Origin: Paenibacillus sp. JNUCC32
GTDB taxonomy: Bacteria > Bacillota > Bacilli > Paenibacillales > Paenibacillaceae
Reading direction: 5' to 3'
Assembly (NCBI RefSeq): GCF_014863545.1
Contig: NZ_CP062260.1
Location: forward strand, 4,349,001 to 4,413,000
Length of the DNA: 64,000 bases
Position 1 is the stretch's first letter. Every line of letters starts with the position of its first letter. Below are positions 53,516 to 60,484 of this stretch, in pieces. The notes beneath the pieces were generated by a model, which was given only the letters and a program-made list of their open reading frames with translations, was not told the DNA's origin and made no database searches. A program made the translations under genes and the position numbers.

Positions 53516-55336
53516 TCACTCCCCTTCCATTGGCAGCAGCGTAACCTTGCGCAAATTCATCAAAGAATCCGATGCCAGCGATATTCCGCGGACTTCAAGA
53601 CGGTGTAGGCTTGCCGAATGAATCGTCAATTGACCGATCTCAAAATCTCCCCAGCATCCGTCCCCGCCCGTATCGTAAACGGTACAAGCCAGCTTCTGTT
53701 CATCCAGGGACAATTCAAAGCGTCCCCCCGCCTGATCCGCTGAGGCGGACAAGGTGACGATGATTCGGCAGTGGACGGGCGCTTCTTCTTCCGAACGAAA
53801 CGCCCATTGAACAGCCGCATGTGGAGCGGTCCACCCGGTAACGCCGTCATGCCCTCTTTTTCCATTGTCGCGGCGCAGGCCGTCGCCCTCGATAACACCA
53901 TCATATGCCCAAAACGTATTCGGCATTGAAGATATGAATCTAGGAGTCCCGTTGCTCTCCAGTTGCTCCCCGCTTAGCTTCAGCTCTAGCACAGTCGCAT
54001 AGGCGTCCTGAGGTACCGAACGCACATCAATTTGCCAGTCCCATCGCCCAAGCTGCCGGATCGGCAGGCGGTCCTCCTTGGCCTTCGCTCCGATAGGCCT
54101 CGCATATTGAACTCCGCTTGCGAGACCGGGCAGAATCAAATAACCGTCCTGTGGCCAATCTCTAACCAGCAGATACAAGCTGTTCTCTTCAGGCTTCCAG
54201 GTGCAGTAGCCCCACTGCGGCGTACCGATCGGACTGCCGCTCGTGCCATATATGGCCTCGCCGTTCCGCTCCAGGAAGCTGCCCACCGTCTCCAGCAGGC
54301 TTCTCGACTTCTTGTCAATCGCCCCGTTTCCGAGCGGACCGACATTCAGCACCAGATTGCCGTTCGCCGCTGCCACGCGCAGCAGCTGGTCGATCAATTC
54401 CTCCGGACTCTTCCAATGGTCATCGCCATACCGGAATCCCCAAGAATCATTCAGCGTATGAATCGACTCCCAGTCCTGCTGCACCGGATGAAATCGCAGC
54501 TGGTTATCATGCGGATTCCCGTAATCCGCAAAGCGGTCATCCCGAAGCCGCTTGTTAATCAGGCAATCCGGCTGCAGCCGGCGTACCCGATCATGGAACC
54601 ACACGGCGTGTTCGTCGCTGATCTTATGGCCGCAATCAAACCACATCAACCCGATCGGGCCGTAATCGGTCAGCAGCTCCTCGACCTGGGGAAGAGCCTT
54701 CTCATGAAGATAACGCTCAAGGCGTTCCCACTTATCCTGATCGTCGATCCAGTCCTCCAGCAGATCCCATGCACCGATATTCCCCGGGTAATCCAGCGTG
54801 TTCCCCTGCGAATTCGGATGATGCCAGTCCATGGCGTGAGAATAGTAAATCCCGAGCCGAATCCCCTCGGCCTCGCATGCCTCTGCCAGCTCCTTGATCG
54901 GATCTCTCGGGAAATTTGCATGCCGGGTAATCGAATAATCGCAAACCTTGGAATCATACATGGCAAACCCGTCATGATGCTTCGCCGTCACGATGAGGTA
55001 TTTGGCCCCCGACCGCTTGGCCAGCAACACCCACTCATGCGCATCGAACGCCTCCGGATTCATACCGGCTGCGGCTTCTGCATACTCAGCTACAGGTATC
55101 TTCCCCCTAAGCTGGATATGCTCCGCATAATTCGCATCCACCTGTTCGCCCTTCCACATTCCGCCCAGCATCGAGTAAGGCCCCCAATGCACAAACAGCC
55201 CAACGCGCGCTTCCCTCCACCAGGCTATCCGACGGTTGCGATCTCGATCTCGGTCATCCACCCATAGATCGGTCGGGATATTATCCGAGCGTTCCTGCTC
55301 CAATCCGGCCCCATCCATGTATTCATCCCGCTTCAT
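53516..55336 (-). CDS. Glycoside hydrolase family 29 alpha-L-fucosidase
   Basis: A 606-residue retaining fucosidase. The barrel has GLFVHWGPYS, YLIVTAKHHDGFAMYDS, GIYYSHAMDWHHP and GLMWFDCG, with nucleophile Asp234. The C-terminal 150 residues look like a beta-sandwich. Such enzymes remove alpha-linked L-fucose from glycans. There is no signal peptide, so it is probably cytoplasmic. GAGGAAGGA precedes the ATG. It is the first gene of a two-gene operon with the propeller hydrolase and is functionally complementary to the GH95 enzyme at the other end of the locus. Confidence 0.95.
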   Translation of the reverse strand: MKRDEYMDGAGLEQERSDNIPTDLWVDDRDRDRNRRIAWWREARVGLFVHWGPYSMLGGMWKGEQVDANYAEHIQLRGKIPVAEYAEAAAGMNPEAFDAHEWVLLAKRSGAKYLIVTAKHHDGFAMYDSKVCDYSITRHANFPRDPIKELAEACEAEGIRLGIYYSHAMDWHHPNSQGNTLDYPGNIGAWDLLEDWIDDQDKWERLERYLHEKALPQVEELLTDYGPIGLMWFDCGHKISDEHAVWFHDRVRRLQPDCLINKRLRDDRFADYGNPHDNQLRFHPVQQDWESIHTLNDSWGFRYGDDHWKSPEELIDQLLRVAAANGNLVLNVGPLGNGAIDKKSRSLLETVGSFLERNGEAIYGTSGSPIGTPQWGYCTWKPEENSLYLLVRDWPQDGYLILPGLASGVQYARPIGAKAKEDRLPIRQLGRWDWQIDVRSVPQDAYATVLELKLSGEQLESNGTPRFISSMPNTFWAYDGVIEGDGLRRDNGKRGHDGVTGWTAPHAAVQWAFRSEEEAPVHCRIIVTLSASADQAGGRFELSLDEQKLACTVYDTGGDGCWGDFEIGQLTIHSASLHRLEVRGISLASDSLMNLRKVTLLPMEGE

Positions 55337-55437
55337 GTTTATCCTTCCTCACCTGCCAGTTAACGGTCCGACAGTCTAGTAACCTCCATTATAGAAGGTA
55401 CGCTGTTGCAGCCTCTTTGTTTTTTTGGGTTGAGGTT

Positions 55438-55450
55438 GTGTTTTGTTGAG
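55438..55450. promoter_or_regulatory. Weak match to the 13-bp locus motif upstream of GH29
   Basis: GTGTTTTGTTGAG matches 10 of 13 positions, about 100 bp upstream of the fucosidase start, the same distance as the other copies. A T-rich TTTGTTTTTTTGGG lies just before it. Listed because of position; on sequence alone it is weak. Confidence 0.25.
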
Positions 55451-55653
55451 GTGGGGGGGAAAGTATGGTTCATTCGATAGATATGTAAACTGTAAATGAG
55501 TTGAATTTTCTTAGATTACATTCCTTTTCAGCCTGGTTATAACATAAAAAGAAGCTGCGCTCCCGAATAGGAAACGGCTCCACTTTACTTTATTTCATGA
55601 AGTTAGTAATTTGCCGTCATGCTTTCGTCAAAATCATATCCAGAAAAACTTTA

Positions 55654-56031
55654 TTACAACAATTCTGGCGGCAAAACTTTTCTCCAATTCTCTACTCCTA
55701 CTTTAGTCAGTATCAACTCATTTTGTGTTGAATCATACGGATCAATATCAATTCCAAGGTTACTTTCAAACTTTTTTAGATACTGCTCATTATTTACGTC
55801 AGTAACATACATGTAATAAACGTCTTCGGTTCGATCTCTGCTAAGATACTGGAACTGAAAAACGAAAATACGATTTATAACACCGAATTCCGAAGGCCTG
55901 CCGGGTAAACGGCAGGCTTTAGTTTAATGGAAATTAATTCGCTATAAAAAAGGATCACCTATTATTTTGTCATTTGAAAATTCAATTGAAGAACTCTCTC
56001 TAATAGTTGCCCATCCGTGATACTCATACAT
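55654..56031 (-). pseudogene. Degraded immunity-protein-like gene
   Basis: An ATG at 56031 starts MYEYHGWATIRESSS, which resembles the opening of Imm7-type immunity proteins. The frame is stopped by TAG at 55942-55944 and TAA near 55928. The same frame then continues to TAA at 55654-55656, reading FVFQFQYLSRDRTED and ending KVGVENWRKVLPPELL. The whole spans 126 codons, about the length of such proteins. The middle contains a GC-rich hairpin (55896-55917) that is unlikely to be original coding sequence. The Imm7 assignment rests on the first ten or so residues and is tentative. Confidence 0.45.
55896..55920 (+). terminator. Terminator-like hairpin inside the remnant region
   Basis: A perfect 8-bp stem GCCTGCCG/CGGCAGGC followed by TTTAGTTT on the plus strand. 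No plus-strand gene ends before it, which suggests a relic of rearrangement. Confidence 0.45.
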
Positions 56032-56061
56032 TTCAATTCATCCGCTCATGGTTTTAAAGGT

Positions 56062-56130
56062 TTAGTATCGATGATTATCTTTCGGCGTACTGTCGAGTGT
56101 CTGAATTCCGTTGTTGATCTTATATTCCAC
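56062..56130 (-). pseudogene. Possible C-terminal remnant of a polymorphic toxin
   Basis: An open frame on the minus strand reads VEYKINNGIQTLDSTPKDNH and ends RY followed by TAA at 56062-56064. The short hydrophilic end, 30 bp before the immunity-like start, has the layout of a toxin tail followed by its immunity gene. No upstream toxin body remains; the PadR gene starts just beyond at 56180 on the other strand. Identification is weak. The remaining gap 55337-55650 holds only the GH29 promoter region. Confidence 0.3.
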
Positions 56131-56179
56131 TGGTGTTATATTACATATGTGAAATATTAAAAAGACAAGGGGGTTCTTC

Positions 56180-56752
56180 ATGCACCCTATTTCAAACGTC
56201 GAATTCATGCTGCTGCAAATGATCGCAGAATGTCGTCAAGCTTCGGGGTACGATATCAAGAAGTTAGTCGATCAACGAGGCTATCGGGAATGGGCCAACA
56301 TCGGCACGACTTCAATCTACGTAGGACTGAGGAAACTGAGCGATAAAGGATGGATTGCATCCGAGGAATCCGACGAAAAATCCGGCAAGGGACCCATGCC
56401 GACCCGGTTTGTCCTCACCGAAGCCGGTATGGTCAAGCTGAAAGATGAAGTCCTTGACAGTCTTTCGTCAGCACGGGAGCGCGACAACCGCTTCGATCTC
56501 GGTTTGGCCGCTTTGCCTCTTATCGGGAACGACATGGCCATAGCTGCCTTGCGGAAACGGTTGGATTTTCTTCGTGAGGCTTCAGAAGGCATAAAGCAAA
56601 AATTCGAATCCCAGGGCGGTGTTCGATTGCCGCTGAACGTAAGAGCGCTGTTCTTGCATCCGATCAGCCTAATGGAGAGTGAGCAAGCGTTCGTTGCCAG
56701 TCTAATTAACGAATTGTCGAAGGAGACCAGGGAAGATGACCATAATCATTGA
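56180..56752 (+). CDS. PadR-family transcriptional regulator
   Basis: A 190-residue winged-helix regulator. The N-terminal HTH domain (about 1-85) has FMLLQMIAECRQASGYDIKKLV, then TTSIYVGLRKLSDKGWI and the wing TRFVLTEAG. The C-terminal half is a helical dimerisation domain of the PadR-s2 type. AAGGGGG precedes the ATG. Its last 17 bases overlap the start of the BtrH-type gene, so the two are translationally coupled and the regulator probably controls the pair. Confidence 0.9.
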   Translation: MHPISNVEFMLLQMIAECRQASGYDIKKLVDQRGYREWANIGTTSIYVGLRKLSDKGWIASEESDEKSGKGPMPTRFVLTEAGMVKLKDEVLDSLSSARERDNRFDLGLAALPLIGNDMAIAALRKRLDFLREASEGIKQKFESQGGVRLPLNVRALFLHPISLMESEQAFVASLINELSKETREDDHNH

Positions 56753-57716
56753 AGGTTTTGTTCCTTACCAAGGCGACCATTGCGAAACGACCACCATGGG
56801 CAATTTAATGCAATTTGCGGGAGTCCGGCTATCGGAGCCGATGCTGTTCGGACTCGGACAAGGGCTCGGATTCATTTATTGGGACTCGAAGGGAATGGAT
56901 TTTCCGTTTATCGGAGGAAGGGTGAAAGTGGATATGTTGACAGCCAATCTCGCCGACAGGCTGGGGTTGACCGTCAGAGTCCAAGAAACGTCGTCCGTCG
57001 ACAAAGCGTGGCGGAACGTACGGAGCTGCATCGAACGCGGAATTCCGGTTGGGCTGAAATTGGATTCCTATTACTTGGACTATTTCACGAGCAAAGTGCA
57101 CTTTGCCGGTCACTATGCGGTCCTATACGGCGTGGATGACGAATATGCCTACATGGCAGATACCAGGCAACAGGGCGGGCTGGTGAAGACGCGTTTGACA
57201 AGCTTGGCTGCAGCCAGAAACGCAAAGGGAGCCATGAGTTCCCGAAATCGCTCTTTTACGCTCGAGCCCATCGACGCCTTACCCCCGCTCGTTCCCGCAT
57301 TACGAGAATCCTTGACCAAGAATGCGCATGACTATTTGAACCCGCCCATTCGCAATATCGGGAATAAAGGCATTGTAAAAATGAGCAAAGAGATCCTGAA
57401 GTGGCCTTCCCGCAGCAACCATTTCGAACAAGATTTATGCCTGACCGCATTGCTGATGGAGCGTGCGGGAACCGGCGGTGCTTTGTTTCGGAATCTGTAT
57501 CGGGATTACTTGAAGGAATGCGCCGATCGGTTGGAAGACCCGAGAATCGAACAAGCCTACCTTTTGTTTACGGAGATCGCGCCAATGTGGGCCAGTGTCT
57601 CCGCAGCGATCGACCGTGCGGGAAGATCAGGTAACACCCAGGAGCTACAGCAGGCGTCCAATCTCTTGCTCGAGATAGCTGATAAAGAACGCGCAGCCAT
57701 GGAGTTATTGCTCTGA
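56736..57716 (+). CDS. BtrH-type acyltransferase (BtrH N-terminal domain plus DUF4872)
   Basis: A 326-residue protein like the butirosin enzyme BtrH, which transfers an acyl group from a carrier protein to an aminoglycoside. The N-terminal cysteine-peptidase-like domain has GDHCETTTMGNLM with Cys16, the likely nucleophile, and HFAGHYAVLYGVDD with the likely His. The C-terminal part matches the helical DUF4872 region. No acyl-carrier or antibiotic-pathway gene is nearby, so this is an orphan with unknown substrate. The ATG lies inside the end of padR in a different frame. Confidence 0.82.
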   Translation: MTIIIEGFVPYQGDHCETTTMGNLMQFAGVRLSEPMLFGLGQGLGFIYWDSKGMDFPFIGGRVKVDMLTANLADRLGLTVRVQETSSVDKAWRNVRSCIERGIPVGLKLDSYYLDYFTSKVHFAGHYAVLYGVDDEYAYMADTRQQGGLVKTRLTSLAAARNAKGAMSSRNRSFTLEPIDALPPLVPALRESLTKNAHDYLNPPIRNIGNKGIVKMSKEILKWPSRSNHFEQDLCLTALLMERAGTGGALFRNLYRDYLKECADRLEDPRIEQAYLLFTEIAPMWASVSAAIDRAGRSGNTQELQQASNLLLEIADKERAAMELLL

Positions 57717-57784
57717 AAGCGATTGGCATGGCGCCGGCTGACAAGCAAATCCGTGGATTTTGCGGAAGCAAGCCGAGAAACGTA

Positions 57785-57820
57785 TAAAACCAGCCCCGCT
57801 CATTTCTGTGCGGGGCTGGT
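57785..57820 (-). terminator. Terminator of the ManP-like gene
   Basis: A perfect 11-bp stem ACCAGCCCCGC/GCGGGGCTGGT, then TTTTAT on the minus strand; it may also end the BtrH-type message. Confidence 0.85.
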
Positions 57821-57847
57821 CTAGGTGAATTCACTCAGTCTCTTGAA

Positions 57848-59866
57848 TTAATGCACCTGATCGAGCAATCGATAGGCCTCTTCCTTGGTTGTCACCGCCA
57901 AGAGCGCTTCCCTGAAATCATCGTCCATCAGCTTGCGGGACAACATTTGCAGCACTTTCAAATGCGCATTCTGTTTACTATTACGTGGCACGGCAATCAT
58001 AAAGATCAGTTTGGCTTCGCTTCCGTCCAGACTCTTCCAGTCGACGCCATCCTGCTGGATGCCAAAAACCACGCTTGGTTTCAGGACAGCATCCGATTTA
58101 CCGTGAGGAATCGCAATATTCATGCCGATGCCGGTGGAGCTTTCTTGTTCCCGGGCTAATATGGCCTGTTTAAAATCTCCGTCAGCTCTGATCGCCCCAT
58201 TCCGCTCCAATACACCGATCATTTCGTCGATCACAGCATCCTGTGTTGTTCCTACCAGATTCAGGTTAATGAGATCCGGTGTCACAATATCCGTCAATTT
58301 CTCAACGCGGATAGCAGAAACTTCCGTTGCTGTACCATTATTGATCACGGTTGAATCCACTTCAGCTGAATCCGCGGCCATGGGGGCAGCCGCGTCTACT
58401 GTCGACGATTCATCTGCCCCGGCAGGATTCTCTATCGCTTCTGCTCCTTCTCCAACAACTGCCGGAGTCACAGCTGCAACATCTTTCTTGAGCAGGCTCA
58501 CCATGATAACCGATACGGCTGAACCGGCCATGACCGCTATGAAGAACATCAGCACATGATCCACGGCACCGAGCACGGCTACAATAGGACCGCCATGGGC
58601 TACGCTGTCACCGACACTGCCCAACATGGCAATCACCGAACCCGTCATGGAACCGACCATGATACTCGGAATGACGCGTAGAGGATCTTGCGCCGCGAAT
58701 GGAATCGCTCCTTCGGTAATACCGAACAATCCCATCGTAAATGTCGCTTTTCCAGCTTCGCGTTCCGCAGGCGTAAACTTCCTTTTGTTCATCATGGCCG
58801 CCAGTCCCATGGCAATCGGAGGAACACAGATGGCAACGGCAATTTGGCCCATAATTTCATAGTTGCCTTCACCGATCATGGCCGAGCCGAACAGGAACGC
58901 AACCTTATTCACGGGCCCCCCCATGTCAAAAGAAATCATCGCGCCCAGAATAAGCGCGAGCAGAATCGAACTAGTACCCTGCATTCCCGCGAGCCAGACG
59001 GTTAACGCTTCAAACAGATCCGCAACCGGAGCGCCAATCACAAAGACGAAGATTAATCCTACAACCAGTGAAGCCAGTACCGGGATAACGATAATGGGCA
59101 TAATCGGCTGCAGCGACCGAGGAACCTTGATCCTTTTAATAGCAAGTGCGACATATCCCGCCAGGAAACCGGCAATAATCCCCCCGATGAATCCAGCTCC
59201 TGCTTCACTTCCATAAAAGCTGCCGTTCGCAGCAATGAACCCGCCGACCATACCTGGTGCAAGCCCCGGCCTGTCCGCAATACTCATGGCGATAAATCCG
59301 GCAAGGATCGGAACCATGAAGGTAAACGCAGCCGCGCCGATACTCTCAATCGTTTTCCAGATGGAATCTTCCGGTATAACCAGACCACCCGGCGTTTTCA
59401 CGCCGCCCATCGTCAGGGCGATTGCGATGAGCAGCCCACCGATCACGATAAACGGCACCATATAGGATACACCGTTCATCAAGTGGCGATAGATCGGATT
59501 TTGTTTGGGTTTGTTCTCTCCCGTCATAGCTTCAGCCGACTTGGACTGTGCCTGATAGACGGGCACATCCCCTTCCATCATCCGTTGGATCAGCTCTTCT
59601 GGACGACGGATACCATCCTGCACCCCAACGACAAGCAGTTTTTTACCCACAAACCGGTCCTTCACCACCGTCTTATCCGCTGCGATAATAATGCCATCGG
59701 CTTCGCGGATATCCTGCTCCGTGAATTGGTTCTCCACGCCAATGGAGCCTTGGGTCTCCACTTTCATCTCAACGCCAAGCTTCGCGCCTGCCTTCTGCAG
59801 ATTCTCAGCGGCCATATACGTATGTGCAATTCCGTTAGGACATGAAGTAATCGCTAATATTTTCAT
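57848..59866 (-). CDS. manP: Phosphotransferase permease IIBCA, ManP-like (mannose/fructose)
   Basis: A 672-residue sugar-phosphorylating transporter with domain order B-C-A. The IIB domain has ITSCPNGIAHTYMAAE (phospho-Cys9). IIC is polytopic (about 130-470) with FGITEGAIPFAAQDP. An Ala-rich linker (about 480-525) leads to IIA, with phospho-His in NIAIPHGKSD. The B-C-A order and the N-terminus match Bacillus ManP; FruA of B. subtilis is A-B-C. It takes up and phosphorylates mannose or fructose. AAGGAG lies 10 bases before the ATG at 59866; an ATG 9 bases upstream is too close to it. No isomerase or phosphofructokinase gene is adjacent. Confidence 0.9.
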   Translation of the reverse strand: MKILAITSCPNGIAHTYMAAENLQKAGAKLGVEMKVETQGSIGVENQFTEQDIREADGIIIAADKTVVKDRFVGKKLLVVGVQDGIRRPEELIQRMMEGDVPVYQAQSKSAEAMTGENKPKQNPIYRHLMNGVSYMVPFIVIGGLLIAIALTMGGVKTPGGLVIPEDSIWKTIESIGAAAFTFMVPILAGFIAMSIADRPGLAPGMVGGFIAANGSFYGSEAGAGFIGGIIAGFLAGYVALAIKRIKVPRSLQPIMPIIVIPVLASLVVGLIFVFVIGAPVADLFEALTVWLAGMQGTSSILLALILGAMISFDMGGPVNKVAFLFGSAMIGEGNYEIMGQIAVAICVPPIAMGLAAMMNKRKFTPAEREAGKATFTMGLFGITEGAIPFAAQDPLRVIPSIMVGSMTGSVIAMLGSVGDSVAHGGPIVAVLGAVDHVLMFFIAVMAGSAVSVIMVSLLKKDVAAVTPAVVGEGAEAIENPAGADESSTVDAAAPMAADSAEVDSTVINNGTATEVSAIRVEKLTDIVTPDLINLNLVGTTQDAVIDEMIGVLERNGAIRADGDFKQAILAREQESSTGIGMNIAIPHGKSDAVLKPSVVFGIQQDGVDWKSLDGSEAKLIFMIAVPRNSKQNAHLKVLQMLSRKLMDDDFREALLAVTTKEEAYRLLDQVH

Positions 59867-59920
59867 GTTCGTCATTCTCCTTCGCTGTCATGTTCCCGCT
59901 TACATTTATAGTGTACATGC

Positions 59921-59934
59921 TGAAAACGCTGTTA
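59921..59934. promoter_or_regulatory. cre-like site upstream of manP
   Basis: TGAAAACGCTGTTA matches TGWAANCGNTNWCA at all but one defined position, about 55 bp before the manP start. Confidence 0.5.
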
Positions 59935-59944
59935 TCGGATGAAC

Positions 59945-59968
59945 TTTTTACCGGAACTTCCGGAAAAA
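59945..59968. promoter_or_regulatory. Long palindrome upstream of manP
   Basis: TTTTT-A-CCGGAA-C-TTCCGG-AAAAA is symmetrical over 24 bp except for one extra base. It lies about 80 bp before the manP start, immediately upstream of the cre-like site, and is the best candidate for the operator of the ManR-like activator. Confidence 0.45.
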
Positions 59969-60049
59969 CAGGTTTATTTCGCAAACAAATATCCCCACAA
60001 AGTGGAGCCTATATGCTTAATCCAAATACTTTACGCGGGACCCCAAAAA

Positions 60050-60083
60050 AATGTAAAAAGCAGGACGGTATACCGTCCTGCTT
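60050..60083 (-). terminator. Terminator, probably of the ManR-like gene
   Basis: A perfect 26-bp palindrome centred at 60070 (AAGCAGGACGGTA and its complement), followed by TTTACATTTTTTT on the minus strand. It is 400 bp from the regulator's stop codon, with an inserted repeat element in between. Confidence 0.8.
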
Positions 60084-60108
60084 CATCATCACAGTTTGAA
60101 ATAGTGCG

Positions 60109-60468
60109 TGTTCAAAAAGGTCGATTTTCAGCACCGAAGCTTATGCTTCCGACGTGCGTTTTTTCAAAACGCTTCAGTTGGATGAAGCTAGGGACGTCAG
60201 GAGCGGAGCGTACGTTTTGGGTACGTGAGCACCTGAAATGTTTCCCCAGGAAACATGCTTCGAAAGCATCTGCTTAGGCCCGGCTGAATTCAAGATTCGA
60301 TGCCGAGCTGCTTCCTGATTCGCTTCGTGTTAGATATAGAATTTATGAGTTATCAGTGGAACTGATGAAATTCTATATCGCAAGAAAACCTACCTATGCA
60401 TCGCGGTCGCTCATCCTTGAAGTGGCCTCGATAAGAGGTTTTCTTATCAAAAGCGGACTTTTTGAACA
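60109..60468. repeat. 360-bp element bounded by inverted repeats (MITE-like)
   Basis: The left end TGTTCAAAAAGGTCGATTTT (60109 onward) and the right end, read in reverse complement from 60468, TGTTCAAAAAGTCCGCTTTT, match at 17 of 20 positions. The interior has several self-complementary segments (GAAGCTTATGCTTC; TGTTTCC/GGAAACA; a 12-bp GATATAGAATTT arm pair near 60330-60385) and no credible gene. It begins 17 bp after the ManR-like stop codon and separates that gene from its terminator. No clear target duplication was seen. The size and ends fit a non-autonomous mobile element. Confidence 0.6.
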
Positions 60469-60484
60469 ACCTCTACTACTAATT

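Noticed and set aside
54032..55267. A 411-codon open frame on the plus strand
   Set aside because: It lies entirely antisense to the GH29 fucosidase gene, with Arg/Pro/Ile-rich shadow composition and no recognisable domain.
55934..56160. An intact immunity gene
   Set aside because: The frame is interrupted by TAG and TAA within 35 codons, so it was recorded as a remnant.
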